NCBI RefSeq assembly: GCF_025152745.1
Contig: NZ_CP104040.1
Coordinates: forward strand, 310,001-374,000
Direction: 5' to 3'
Source: Rhizobium sp. WSM4643
Lineage (GTDB): Bacteria; Pseudomonadota; Alphaproteobacteria; Rhizobiales; Rhizobiaceae
DNA: 64,000 nucleotides
Shown: positions 54,004 through 63,077 of the stretch, one piece after another
Layout: each line of letters begins with the position of its first letter
How positions within the stretch are numbered: position 1 is the first letter of the stretch
The notes under the pieces: generated by a model
Told to the model about the DNA's origin: nothing
Seen by the model: the letters and a program-made list of their open reading frames with translations, nothing else
Databases searched by the model: none
Translations under genes and position numbers: made by a program

Positions 54004-56091
54004 ATGGCGCAACCACCTGCACTGCCCCTTCCAAAAGTCGCCCCGAGCCTGCGCGATGTCGGATTTGCCCTTGGCATCATTGGCATCATCTGCATTCTCT
54101 TCCTGCCGATCCCGCCGTTCCTGATCGATATGGGACTGGCCTTCTCGATCGCCTTTTCGGTGCTGATCCTGATGGTCTCGCTGTGGATCCAGAAACCACT
54201 CGACTTCTCGTCTTTCCCGACCATTCTGCTGATCGCGACGATGACCCGGCTGGCGCTGAACATCGCGACGACACGCGTCATCCTGTCCCACGGCAATGAA
54301 GGCCATGAAGCAGCGGGCGGCGTCATCGCCGGTTTCGCAAGCCTGGTGATGTCCGGCGACTTCGTCATCGGTCTGATCGTCTTCCTGATCCTCATCACCA
54401 TCAACTTCATCGTCATCACCAAGGGCGCCACGCGTATCGCCGAAGTCGGCGCGCGTTTCACCCTCGATGCCATCCCCGGCAAGCAGATGTCGATCGACGC
54501 CGATCTCTCGGCCGGTATCATCGACGAAAAGGAAGCCCAGCGCCGGCGCAAGGAACTCGAGGAGGAAAGCTCCTTCTTCGGTGCGATGGATGGTGCGTCG
54601 AAGTTCGTGCGCGGCGATGCCGTCGCCGGCCTCATCATCACCTGCATCAACGTCTTCGGCGGCATCATCATCGGCTACTTCCGCCACGGCATGCCGATCG
54701 GCGAAGCGGCCGACGTCTTCGTCAAGCTCTCCGTCGGCGACGGCCTCGTCTCGCAGATGCCGGCCCTCATCGTTTCGCTCGCCGCCGGCCTTCTCGTCTC
54801 TCGCGGCGGCACCGTTGGCTCGACCGACCAGGCGGTCGTCAACCAGTTGAGCGGGTATCCCCGCGCGCTTTCCGTCTCGGCCGTGCTGATGTTCGTGCTG
54901 GCCCTGATGCCGGGCCTGCCGTTTGTCCCCTTCGTAATCCTCGGCGGTCTTCTCGCTTTCGGCGCCTGGTTCATCCCGCGTCAGGTCGAAGCTGAAAACA
55001 AGCTTCGCCGCGAGCAGGAAGAAAAGAAGGTCGTCCAGAGCAAGGAGCTGGAAAAGGATTCGGTCAAGTCGGTGCTGCGCACCTCGGAGATTGAGCTCGC
55101 GCTCGGCAAGATGGTCTCGACGCGCCTGCTTGGCGCCCACCAGGAGCTCGCCTTCCGTGTCGGGAAGATGCGCAAGAAGTTCGCTACGCAATACGGTTTC
55201 GTCGTGCCCGAAATCAAGGTGACCGACGATATCGCCATTGCCGAGAAGTCCTATCAGATCCGCATCCACGGCACGACGGTCGCCTCCAATCTGCTGCGCG
55301 TCGGCGAAGTTCTCGTCGTGACCGGCGCCGGCCGCCGGCCGAGCATTCCCGGCGACGAAATCCGTGAACCCGCTTTCGGTATGCCTGCCGTCTCGATCCT
55401 CGAAAACTTCGCCGACGATCTGAAACGCGAGGGCTTCCAGCCGATCGACAACGTCTCCGTCGTGCTGACCCACATGAGCGAGGTCATCCGCAACAACCTG
55501 CCGCAGCTTCTGTCCTACAAGGACGTGAAGGTGCTGATCGATCGGCTCGATCCCGAATACAAGAAGCTTGCCGACGAGATCTGCTCGTCGCACATGTCCT
55601 ATTCGGGCCTGCAGGCGGTGCTCAAGCTGCTGCTTGCCGAACGCGTCTCGATCCGCAACCTGCACCTCATTCTCGAAGCGGTGGCCGAGCTTGCCCCGCA
55701 TGTCAGGAAAACGGAGCAGATTGTCGAGCACGTCCGCATCCGCATGGCGCAGCAGCTCTGCGGCGACCTCGCCGACAACGGCGTGCTGCGTGTGCTGCGG
55801 CTGGGCAGCAAGTGGGATCTGGCTTTCCACCAGGCGCTGAAGCGCGACGCCAAGGGCGAGGTGATCGAATTCGACATCGATCCGCGCAGCCTGGAAGAGT
55901 TCAGCGAGCAGGCCACCAAAGTTATCCGTGAGTTCATGGATCGCGGCCTGCCATTCGCCCTTGTCACATCGCCGGAAACACGCTCCTATGTGCGCATGAT
56001 CATCGAACGGCTGTTCGCCACGCTCCCGGTCCTGTCGCATGTCGAACTGGCCAAGGGCATCGAGATAAAGATTTTGGGCTCTATTTCATGA
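54004..56091 (+). CDS. flhA: Flagellar export protein FlhA
   Basis: A 695-residue export-gate protein: eight membrane spans in the first ~330 residues with the cytoplasmic FHIPEP signature loop ([40 protein letters not shown]), and a large cytoplasmic domain that docks chaperone-substrate complexes ([20 protein letters not shown]). Full length. Its end overlaps fliR by four bases. Confidence 0.97.
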   Translation: MAQPPALPLPKVAPSLRDVGFALGIIGIICILFLPIPPFLIDMGLAFSIAFSVLILMVSLWIQKPLDFSSFPTILLIATMTRLALNIATTRVILSHGNEGHEAAGGVIAGFASLVMSGDFVIGLIVFLILITINFIVITKGATRIAEVGARFTLDAIPGKQMSIDADLSAGIIDEKEAQRRRKELEEESSFFGAMDGASKFVRGDAVAGLIITCINVFGGIIIGYFRHGMPIGEAADVFVKLSVGDGLVSQMPALIVSLAAGLLVSRGGTVGSTDQAVVNQLSGYPRALSVSAVLMFVLALMPGLPFVPFVILGGLLAFGAWFIPRQVEAENKLRREQEEKKVVQSKELEKDSVKSVLRTSEIELALGKMVSTRLLGAHQELAFRVGKMRKKFATQYGFVVPEIKVTDDIAIAEKSYQIRIHGTTVASNLLRVGEVLVVTGAGRRPSIPGDEIREPAFGMPAVSILENFADDLKREGFQPIDNVSVVLTHMSEVIRNNLPQLLSYKDVKVLIDRLDPEYKKLADEICSSHMSYSGLQAVLKLLLAERVSIRNLHLILEAVAELAPHVRKTEQIVEHVRIRMAQQLCGDLADNGVLRVLRLGSKWDLAFHQALKRDAKGEVIEFDIDPRSLEEFSEQATKVIREFMDRGLPFALVTSPETRSYVRMIIERLFATLPVLSHVELAKGIEIKILGSIS

Positions 56092-56840
56092 TAACAGACC
56101 CGCAAGGGACCGTTCTCGCGCTGTTTCTGGTTTTCTGCCGGATCGGTGGCTGTGTGCTGGCTCTTCCGGGTTTTTCCTCGGCGCGCGTGCCCGATCAGCT
56201 GCGCGTCTTCATCGCCGGCGCGCTCTCGATCGCCGTCATGCCGTTGCTCTGGGACACCGTCTATCCGGCCGTTCACACCGGTGCCGGAACCTATATCGGC
56301 CTGATCTTCAGCGAATCGCTGATCGGCGTGATGTACGGCATGCTGGCGAGGATCTACACGATCGGCATGCAGTTCGCCGCGACGATCATCGCGATGATGG
56401 TCGGCTACACCCAGCCGGGTTCCGCCGACATCCTCGAAGACACGCCGGAGACCAGTCTTTCCGGCTTCATTACCTTTGCCGGCATCATGATTCTCTTCAT
56501 CATGGATTTTCATCACATCGTCTTCCGCGCGCTGATCGATTCCTACACGACCATGCCCTTCGGCGGCCTGATGCAGATGCGCGCGACGCTGATCTCCTTT
56601 ACCGACACGCTGGAGCAGACCACCTACATCATGCTGCGGCTGTCGAGCCCGTTTTTGATCTACGGCATGATCTTCAACGTCTCGATCGGTTTCATCAACA
56701 AGCTGGCGCCGCAGATCCCGGTCTACTTCATTTCCACGCCCTATCTGCTGATGGGCGGGCTCTTCCTGATCTATTTCTCGATCGCGGCGTTGATCAACCA
56801 GTTCGGCCAGTCCTTCGGCTCGATCTATATCGGGCGATGA
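56088..56840 (+). CDS. fliR: Flagellar export gate protein FliR
   Basis: A 250-residue protein with about six hydrophobic segments; [20 protein letters not shown] and [20 protein letters not shown] are typical. It completes the FliPQR pore. Followed after 4 bases by a small coiled-coil gene. Confidence 0.96.
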   Translation: MITDPQGTVLALFLVFCRIGGCVLALPGFSSARVPDQLRVFIAGALSIAVMPLLWDTVYPAVHTGAGTYIGLIFSESLIGVMYGMLARIYTIGMQFAATIIAMMVGYTQPGSADILEDTPETSLSGFITFAGIMILFIMDFHHIVFRALIDSYTTMPFGGLMQMRATLISFTDTLEQTTYIMLRLSSPFLIYGMIFNVSIGFINKLAPQIPVYFISTPYLLMGGLFLIYFSIAALINQFGQSFGSIYIGR

Positions 56841-56844
56841 GGCG

Positions 56845-57258
56845 ATGATCGAAAAGAAGCGCTCCCAAAAGCTCAAGCGGCTGCTCTCAGTGCAGCGGCA
56901 TATCGAAAGAATGGCCGAGAACGACCTGGCCGAAACCAGCCGTCAGCGTGTCGAGGTCAATGTGGCGATGGACGATGTCATCCTGGCGCTCGGCTCGATG
57001 GACCCCGTCCACCACGCCTTCTCGCAGAATTACGCCGACCGGTTCGGCAGGCTCACCATCAAGGACCAGCAGCTGACCGGCATGCAGCAGGTCCACGAGA
57101 TGCGGCTGACACGCGAGCGCGCCAAGGGCGACCGCCTCGAAGACGGCATGAAGGAAGCTCTCGAAGCCGAGCGCCGCGAGGCAGATGACAACGCCGTCTA
57201 CGATGTCATCGATCAGCAATTCGCAACGCCAGCCTCCAGCAAGCTTCAAAAACCATAG
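56845..57258 (+). CDS. FliJ-like coiled-coil protein (candidate)
   Basis: A 137-residue, highly charged, fully helical protein (KKRSQKLKRLLSVQRHIERM; MRLTRERAKGDRLEDGMKEA) with no membrane span. Length, charge and coiled-coil character match FliJ, the export stalk protein that links FliI to FlhA, and it lies directly after flhA-fliR. fliJ sequences are poorly conserved, so the assignment rests on architecture and context. Confidence 0.6.
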   Translation: MIEKKRSQKLKRLLSVQRHIERMAENDLAETSRQRVEVNVAMDDVILALGSMDPVHHAFSQNYADRFGRLTIKDQQLTGMQQVHEMRLTRERAKGDRLEDGMKEALEAERREADDNAVYDVIDQQFATPASSKLQKP

Positions 57259-57290
57259 TCGTTACGATCTTAAATTCAGAGGATTGTAAC

Positions 57291-57854
57291 GTGGCTATTT
57301 CGCCCCCCAGTGATCTGGTCCTGGACGTTGTCAAAGCTGCCGACCCCATGGAGGTTCAGGCAGCCCAGGAAAAGTTGAAGGCAAATCGTGCGGCCTTTGC
57401 CGCAACAAGCCTCGCCGAGAATGGCAAGGGCTTCTCCAATACGGTCGACGTTCTCGATCATATCGGCCAGAAGAGCGGCCTCGCAAACATCCAGAACCGC
57501 ACCAAGGCCGAGGACGTTCCGGAAAGCTACCGGAAGTTCGAGGCCATGGTCCTGCAGAATTTCGTCAAGTCCATGCTGCCGAGCGAAAGCGAAGACGTAT
57601 ACGGCAAGGGCGCGACCGGCGATATCTGGAAGGGCATGATGGCCGAACAGCTCGGCAACACCATGGCCAAGGGAGACGGCATCGGTATCGCCAAGCAGAT
57701 GTACAGCGAGCAATTGCGCCGGCAGGAAGGCAAGGTCGTCAATGCCTCCACCAACGATGATGACCGCAACACTGCGCTCAGCATGATCGACGACTTCCAG
57801 CGCAAGACCTTCGGCACGCCGACTGCCGAAGCCAAGACCGACAGAACAAGATGA
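57291..57854 (+). CDS. flgJ: Rod-binding protein FlgJ, N-terminal domain only
   Basis: A 187-residue protein with the rod-capping FlgJ domain (YRKFEAMVLQNFVKSMLPSE; GDIWKGMMAEQLGNTMAKGD) at about 80-150, but without the C-terminal muramidase found in enterobacteria. The muralytic partner is probably the SLT protein at 46635. Start GTG 57291 is preceded by AGAGGA. The last codons and the TGA stop fall in the left end of a family C repeat. Confidence 0.85.
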   Translation: MAISPPSDLVLDVVKAADPMEVQAAQEKLKANRAAFAATSLAENGKGFSNTVDVLDHIGQKSGLANIQNRTKAEDVPESYRKFEAMVLQNFVKSMLPSESEDVYGKGATGDIWKGMMAEQLGNTMAKGDGIGIAKQMYSEQLRRQEGKVVNASTNDDDRNTALSMIDDFQRKTFGTPTAEAKTDRTR

Positions 57855-57954
57855 TTTGAGGCCCGTTGGCCTAAAATCTGAATCCTGTTCTCAATTAAAT
57901 AGTTAGAGCATGACGTGGTCCGAAAACCGCGCACACTTTTCGGCATCATGCTCC
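57843..57954 (+). repeat. Family C repeat, copy 2
   Basis: Starts AGAACAAGATGATTT inside the last codons of flgJ and ends CATCATGCTC. Same order of palindromes as copy 1 (ATCCTGTTCT, TAGTTAGAGCATGACG). It covers nearly the whole gap before the next gene. Confidence 0.8.
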
Positions 57955-57978
57955 AAACGACGCATAACCGGGGTTACA

Positions 57979-58344
57979 ATGGAAATAGTTTCGAACGAAT
58001 ACAGGATCAAATCCGTTCTCGGACGCCTCGAAATGATCATCGACAATGAGAACACCCGGATCGGCAACGATCCGCAGTTCGATCTCAAGGTCTCCAACGC
58101 GCATAAGAGCCGCTGCCTCTACGAGCTGTCGATGCTTTTCCGCGACACCGATCCGGCCGAGCTTGCCGCTGCCCATCTCGATCAGTTGCACGGATTGAAG
58201 AAGAAACTGGTTCTGAATGCCCGTCGCGTCGAGGCGCATCTCGAAGCGGTTCGCGCCGTCGCCGACCTCCTGAAGAACGCGGTTCAGGACGCCGATGCCG
58301 ACGGCACCTATTCCCAGGAACAATTCGCCGCGCGTGGAAACTGA
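57979..58344 (+). CDS. FlgN-like export chaperone (candidate)
   Basis: A 121-residue helical protein (IKSVLGRLEMIIDNENTRIG, LDQLHGLKKKLVLNARRVEA) ending in DADGTYSQEQFAARGN. Small size, long amphipathic helices and a tail with a TYS motif resemble FlgN, the chaperone for FlgK and FlgL. I chose ATG 57979 because codons upstream of it lie in a family C repeat. Overlaps the next gene by one base. Assignment is by architecture. Confidence 0.55.
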   Translation: MEIVSNEYRIKSVLGRLEMIIDNENTRIGNDPQFDLKVSNAHKSRCLYELSMLFRDTDPAELAAAHLDQLHGLKKKLVLNARRVEAHLEAVRAVADLLKNAVQDADADGTYSQEQFAARGN

Positions 58345-58883
58345 TGATCAAGCTCGTCCTCACCGGTGTCTGGGTTTGCGCCATCACCTTGGCATCGGTC
58401 TATTTCTCGGTGTACCTGGCGACGGCGCCGGCGCCCGCAGCAACGGATTCCAAGCAGAGCGCTCTTGAACTGGTGAAGGGCGAAACGATCACGGTGCCGA
58501 TCATCGGCAACGGTGCGATCACCGGTTACTTCCTCGGCCGCGTTTCGTTCATGATGAACAAGGACATGCTGAAAGGCGTGACGCTGCCGCTGAGCGAGAT
58601 GACGACGGACGAGCTTTTCAGCCTGCTCGTCGGCAACAAGATGGTCGATATCGCCCACATCAAGTCCTTCGATCCGAAGGCCTTCCGCGAGGAAATCAAG
58701 AAGGGCATGAACGAGCGCCTCGGCGGCGAATACGTCGCCGACGTGATGCTGGAACAGCTCGACTATCTCTCCAAGGAAGAGGTCAAGGAAAGCTCCGCCG
58801 GTCAGCCGAAGAAGGTGGGCGCACCCGTCAAGATCGTCGAGACCGCACCGGCCGCCGAAGCACCGACGCCGGCGGCCCACTAA
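58344..58883 (+). CDS. FliL-like membrane protein of unknown role
   Basis: A 179-residue protein with a single N-terminal membrane span (3-25) and a periplasmic domain. The central and C-terminal parts (LPLSEMTTDELFSLLVGNKM; FREEIKKGMNERLGGEYVAD) look like the stomatin-like FliL fold, where a long helix ends in a short strand. The tail is Ala/Pro/Lys-rich. It closes the flagellar cluster. A true fliL is at 33560, so this may be a second, specialised paralogue. Confidence 0.55.
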   Translation: MIKLVLTGVWVCAITLASVYFSVYLATAPAPAATDSKQSALELVKGETITVPIIGNGAITGYFLGRVSFMMNKDMLKGVTLPLSEMTTDELFSLLVGNKMVDIAHIKSFDPKAFREEIKKGMNERLGGEYVADVMLEQLDYLSKEEVKESSAGQPKKVGAPVKIVETAPAAEAPTPAAH

Positions 58884-58900
58884 ACATCATTAGCTCATCG

Positions 58901-58934
58901 ACGACAAACGGCGCCCGAGGGCGCCGTTTGTCGT
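58901..58934. terminator. Long inverted repeat at the end of the flagellar cluster
   Basis: ACGACAAACGGCGCC (58901-58915) and GGCGCCGTTTGTCGT (58920-58934) form a perfect 15-bp stem with a 4-nt loop. There is no long T tail downstream on the plus strand. It marks the end of the motility genes 17 bp after the last stop. In 58935-59174 I see only the likely promoter region of the next gene. Confidence 0.7.
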
Positions 58935-59174
58935 TGGCGCATGTGGTTAATAATCCACTTATACGAGCATGGAAATTCAAGGAATTTTCCTAAGGGTTGT
59001 TTGAAGCTGTCCTGTTATATCAGGTGTCACAGCTTGGCATGCGCCGCTTATCCGAGATCGGAGCGACGCCGTCCCGGCGGGACGCGACCGGTCCTTTCGA
59101 GACCTCCGGTGCGGAAATATGGGCTTGTTTTCCGGGATGTCGGGCGCATGCAGCACCCTCGGCAGGAGGTAGGA

Positions 59175-60014
59175 ATGAATCTGATTGCAAACTTCGCGGT
59201 GCTCGCATCGCGGCGGACGATCTTTGATCTGCCGGTCTGCGATCTCGGCTGGGACGACGCCCTCGTTTTCATCAACGAGCTGGCCTCCATTCCCGTCGGC
59301 CAGACCGTGGTTTGTTTCGTCAACGCCCACAACATGCTGACGGCACTGCGCGACGACGAATATTACCGGATCATGTCGCACAATCTGGTGCTGCCGGACG
59401 GCATCGGCCTCAATATCGCATCGCAGATCGCCCATGGTTCGCCGTTTCCCGCCAATCTGAACGGCACCGATTTCGTGCCGGCCTTCCTGACCTTCATGGA
59501 GGCGCCGCGTCGCATCGGCCTCATCGGCGGCGAGCGTTCGGTCGTCGAGGCGGCGGCGGAAAACTTCCGCAGGCACACGCCCTGGCACGAATTCGTCGTC
59601 GTTTCCGACGGTTACTTCGACAAAGTCGATCCTACTGATGTCATCGAGGAGCTCGAGCGCCAGAAGGTCGATATCCTGATCGTCGGCATGGGGACGCCGC
59701 TGCAGGAGAAATGGGTTCACGATCATATTCGCGCCGATCATGCGCGCCTGGTGTTGACGGTGGGCGCTCTCTTCGACTTCGTCTCCGGCGCCGTCCCGCG
59801 TGCGCCGAGGACGGTGCGGATGATGCGCCTGGAATGGGCCTATCGCCTGCTGCAGGAGCCGACGCGCCTCTGGCGCCGTTACGTTGTCGGCATCCCGGTC
59901 TTCCTTTTCCACGTCCTGCGCTACCGCTTCCGCCGACGCGAAAGGATCCTTAGCCATCCGGAAGAGCACGGCAGCGCGCTGCAGCCGCGGTCGGACCATA
60001 AGAAGGCGAGCTGA
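59175..60014 (+). CDS. WecG/TagA/CpsF-family glycosyltransferase (GT26)
   Basis: A 279-residue soluble glycosyltransferase with the family motifs LPDGIGLNIASQI, LNGTDFVPAF, GLIGGERSVVEAAAENF, VGMGTPLQEKWV and GALFDFVSGAVPRAPR. Such enzymes add sugars such as N-acetylmannosaminuronic acid to polyprenyl-linked intermediates during surface polysaccharide synthesis. GGAGGT before ATG 59175 fixes the start. It is followed by a chain-length-like protein, suggesting a small polysaccharide unit not related to flagella. Confidence 0.88.
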   Translation: MNLIANFAVLASRRTIFDLPVCDLGWDDALVFINELASIPVGQTVVCFVNAHNMLTALRDDEYYRIMSHNLVLPDGIGLNIASQIAHGSPFPANLNGTDFVPAFLTFMEAPRRIGLIGGERSVVEAAAENFRRHTPWHEFVVVSDGYFDKVDPTDVIEELERQKVDILIVGMGTPLQEKWVHDHIRADHARLVLTVGALFDFVSGAVPRAPRTVRMMRLEWAYRLLQEPTRLWRRYVVGIPVFLFHVLRYRFRRRERILSHPEEHGSALQPRSDHKKAS

Positions 60015-60018
60015 CCTC

Positions 60019-60052
60019 ATAGCGTCGCGCGTCTAACAAGACCCGCGACTCA
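60019..60052 (+). repeat. Half copy of the family A repeat
   Basis: ATAGCGTCGCGCGTCTAACA then AGACCCGCGA matches the left half of family A as found at 19795-19822; the right half is absent. It lies in the gap before the Wzz-like gene, which also holds one GGTTAACC near 60073. Confidence 0.55.
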
Positions 60053-60170
60053 GCAATTCTTGCCCGCTGCGGTTAACCATTTCTTTGCCATGAATATTTA
60101 GAGTGGCTTAATCATCTGCATCCGTGCGGATGAGCGAACCCGGCCATCATGTGCATGAGATGTGGCGCAA

Positions 60171-61940
60171 ATGTACGATATCAGGGCCAGAAACAACTTC
60201 CAGGATCGCGCAGCCGCGGGGCCGCGCCACGATGACGATTCTTATGCGGCGCCCCCGTCGAGCCGGCCTGATATCGCGCCGCCCGAGGCCGAATTGCTGC
60301 GCGCCATCGGCCGGGTGCTCGAGGAGCAGCGCGCCAGGGCGGCGCGCACCGCACCGCTGGTCGACCGCATCGAAACCATCCTCGGCAACCGCCTCCGGGC
60401 CGCCAACGACGTCGGCCGTCCGCTTCTTCAGGAGCCGGCGGGCGATGAAGAGCTGAGTGTTGTGGCCGACGAGCCTGTGATCTCACCCGAACCGCAGGCC
60501 GCGATTCGTGAAGAACCCGCCGAGCCCCGACCGACCGCGCCGCGCCGCCGCGTCGGCGGCATTGGTCTTGCGATGATGGTGGCCGCCGCGACGATCGTCG
60601 GCGCGGGCGTGCCGGCGCTGATGCCGGCTTCGCCCGCCCTCTACCGTGCCGAGGCGACACTTGCGGTGAAGAGCGATGCTGCAAGCCGCGCTGCCTTTAC
60701 CCAGGCTGCGGCCAAAGGGCTGCTGTCGGCGCGCATGGTTGCCTCGACGGTCGCCGCTCTGAAACTCGATCGTGATCCCGAATTTGCCGGCACCAGCGCC
60801 AATGCGCTCGGCGTCGCGCTCGATCTCCTCTCGGCGACCGGTGCCGCCGCCGATCCGGCTTCGCGCGCCGAGGCGACGCTGAAGCATGCGGTCGAGATAC
60901 TGCCCGATGCCGCTGCCGGCACGATCCTCGTGAGGGTGACGACCGGCGCCAGCGGCAAATCCATGCGCATCGCCACAAGGCTTGCCGAAGCGGTTTCTAC
61001 GGCAGACGGACCGGGCGACGTCGAAACCGATGCCGCCTTGCGCAAAACCTATGAGGAGGCGAAGGCGGAGCTTGCCGCCTTCACGGCAAAGAGTGGCGAG
61101 GGCAACGTCAAGGTGGCGATCGATCTTCGCCGCCAGATCGACCAGCTCGATGCCGATCTGAAAGCGGCCGACCAGAATATTCTTGCCGCCAAGGCGCAGA
61201 CCGACCGGCTCAAGGCGGCAAAACTTACCGAAGTGCTCGACGGTTCGCTCCCCTCCGATATGCTCTCGCCGGCGCTGCAGAGCTGGCGCGACAAATATGC
61301 CGTCGCCAGGACAGCGCTTGCGCAGCTTTCGGCCGAGCTCGGCCCGCGCCATCCGCGCCTCTTGCAGCAGCAGGCCGAAACCGACGGCCTGAAGGACAAT
61401 ATCGGCAAGGAGCTGACCCGTCTTGCCCAGACTGCCAACCTCGCTGCCAAGGCCGCCGTTGATGCGCGCAAGGGCCTGAACGACCGCCGCAATACGCTGA
61501 TCGCCCAGAGCCGGGACACCGGCGTCGATTTGTCACGCCTGACCGAGCTTAGCGAAAAGGCCAATGCCGTGCGCTCGCGCCTCGAAGAGGCGACGTCAGC
61601 AGCGGTGGAAACCGCCACCGACGGTCGTATCGTTCTCCTGAAGCCGGCATTGGCAACCGCGGTCTTGGGCACCGATGGCCTGACCGGCCGTTGGCTGGCT
61701 GGTGCCGCGGCGGGCCTTGCGATAGGCATTGCTGCGGCTTTCCTGCTGCGGCTGCGTCGGCCCGTCGCCGATCCCGCAAGGAAGAAAACGCCGGCGCCCC
61801 GGCCACAGGTTCCACTGCCGTCGATGCCCGCGCAAGACCCCGCGCCAGTCGACGAAATGGAGGTGCTGCGCTCCGAGATCTCCAGCCTGCGCGACCGGCT
61901 TCGTGTTCATGCGTTCGAAGCGCGACAGCCGCTGCGTTGA
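60171..61940 (+). CDS. Wzz/GumC-like polysaccharide chain-length protein
   Basis: A 589-residue inner-membrane protein. A cytoplasmic, Arg/Ala-rich N-terminal part (about 1-125) is followed by a span (LAMMVAAATIVGAGVPALM), a large periplasmic domain with coiled coils (about 150-505; EEAKAELAAFTAKSGEGNVK, SELGPRHPRLLQQQAETDGL), a second span (WLAGAAAGLAIGIAAAFLL) and a short basic tail. The SELGPRHPRL motif is typical of Wzc/GumC-type copolymerases. No Walker motifs are present, so there is no BY-kinase domain. I prefer ATG 60171 to GTG 60162. Confidence 0.8.
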   Translation: MYDIRARNNFQDRAAAGPRHDDDSYAAPPSSRPDIAPPEAELLRAIGRVLEEQRARAARTAPLVDRIETILGNRLRAANDVGRPLLQEPAGDEELSVVADEPVISPEPQAAIREEPAEPRPTAPRRRVGGIGLAMMVAAATIVGAGVPALMPASPALYRAEATLAVKSDAASRAAFTQAAAKGLLSARMVASTVAALKLDRDPEFAGTSANALGVALDLLSATGAAADPASRAEATLKHAVEILPDAAAGTILVRVTTGASGKSMRIATRLAEAVSTADGPGDVETDAALRKTYEEAKAELAAFTAKSGEGNVKVAIDLRRQIDQLDADLKAADQNILAAKAQTDRLKAAKLTEVLDGSLPSDMLSPALQSWRDKYAVARTALAQLSAELGPRHPRLLQQQAETDGLKDNIGKELTRLAQTANLAAKAAVDARKGLNDRRNTLIAQSRDTGVDLSRLTELSEKANAVRSRLEEATSAAVETATDGRIVLLKPALATAVLGTDGLTGRWLAGAAAGLAIGIAAAFLLRLRRPVADPARKKTPAPRPQVPLPSMPAQDPAPVDEMEVLRSEISSLRDRLRVHAFEARQPLR

Positions 61941-62060
61941 AGGAACATTTCCTTGCATTTTTGATATTGCATTGCTGCTTTCCGACAGGATAGGGCGTTA
62001 GCGAGCATTTGAAGCTCGTCAACTATCCATAGATTGACGCGAAACAGGGCGGAGAGACGC

Positions 62061-62960
62061 GTGACGACAGTAATCGACGGCAAGAACGTAGCTGCATCGG
62101 TCATTCAGACGGTCAAGAGTGCGACGGCAGCGCTGGAAAAAAGTACCGGCGTCACCACCGGCCTTGCTGTCGTCATCGTCGGCGACGATCCGGCAAGCCA
62201 CGCCTATGTCGGCTCCAAGGGCCGCATGGCCAAGGAGTGCGGCTTCAAGTCCGTTCAGCACACGCTGCCGGCCGAAACGAAGCAGGAAGAGTTGGCAGCT
62301 CTGGTCGCCACACTCAACGCCGATCCGTCGATCCACGGCATTCTGGTGCAGTTGCCCCTGCCGAAGCCGCTCGACAGCGAGGCGATCATCCAGTCGATCC
62401 TGCCGGAAAAGGATGTCGACGGCCTGAGCGTCGTCAATGCCGGCAAGCTCGCCACCGGCGACCTGAAGACCGGACTGGTCTCCTGCACCCCGGCCGGCGC
62501 CATGGTGTTCGTCCGCCGTACCCATGGCGAGGATCTCTCCGGCCTCAACGCCGTCGTCATCGGCCGCTCCAACCTGTTCGGCAAGCCGATGGCGCAATTG
62601 CTGCTCAACGCCAATGCGACGGTGACGATCGCGCATTCCAGGACCAGGAATCTCGCCGAGGTCTGCCGCAACGCCGATATCCTGGTGGCCGCCGTCGGCC
62701 GGCCGGAGATGGTCATGGCCGATTGGGTCAAGCCCGGTGCGACGGTCATCGACGTCGGCATCAATCGGGTGGCAGCCCCCGAAAGAGGCGAGGGCAAGAC
62801 CCGGCTCGTCGGCGATGTTGCCTTCGAGGAGGTCTCGGCGGTCGCCAGCACCATCACCCCGGTTCCCGGCGGCGTCGGACCAATGACCATCGCCATGCTG
62901 ATGGCCAACACGGTTATCGCCGCCCACCGCACTGCAGGGCAGACGCCGCCACAGTTTTGA
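62061..62960 (+). CDS. folD: Methylenetetrahydrofolate dehydrogenase/cyclohydrolase FolD
   Basis: A 299-residue bifunctional folate enzyme that interconverts 5,10-methylene- and 10-formyl-tetrahydrofolate with NADP. Signatures [48 protein letters not shown] and [14 protein letters not shown] are all present. Start GTG 62061 is preceded by GGAGAG; the ORF extends nine codons further but without a ribosome binding site. A housekeeping gene; the stop is 2 bp from a family C repeat. Confidence 0.96.
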   Translation: MTTVIDGKNVAASVIQTVKSATAALEKSTGVTTGLAVVIVGDDPASHAYVGSKGRMAKECGFKSVQHTLPAETKQEELAALVATLNADPSIHGILVQLPLPKPLDSEAIIQSILPEKDVDGLSVVNAGKLATGDLKTGLVSCTPAGAMVFVRRTHGEDLSGLNAVVIGRSNLFGKPMAQLLLNANATVTIAHSRTRNLAEVCRNADILVAAVGRPEMVMADWVKPGATVIDVGINRVAAPERGEGKTRLVGDVAFEEVSAVASTITPVPGGVGPMTIAMLMANTVIAAHRTAGQTPPQF

Positions 62961-62962
62961 TG

Positions 62963-63077
62963 AGAGCATGATGTCGAAAAGTGTGAGCGGTTTTCGGACG
63001 ACATCATGCTCTAACTATATGATGTAGAGCAGGATTCAGATTTTAGTCCGATCCGGCCTAAAATCATCCTGTTCTAG
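62963..63077 (-). repeat. Family C repeat, inverted copy 3
   Basis: Reads AGAGCATGATGTCGAAAAGT from the left and ends AAATCATCCTGTTCTA; the complement matches copies 1 and 2. It fills the gap between convergent folD and the LacI-type gene and includes the complement of the latter's TAG stop (63074-63076). Probably also works as a two-way 3' stem-loop. Confidence 0.8.

Noticed and set aside
53983..56040. A 685-codon open frame on the minus strand
   Set aside because: It is the antisense shadow of flhA: low-complexity, rich in D/H/R/Q, no domain, typical of high-GC third-position bias.
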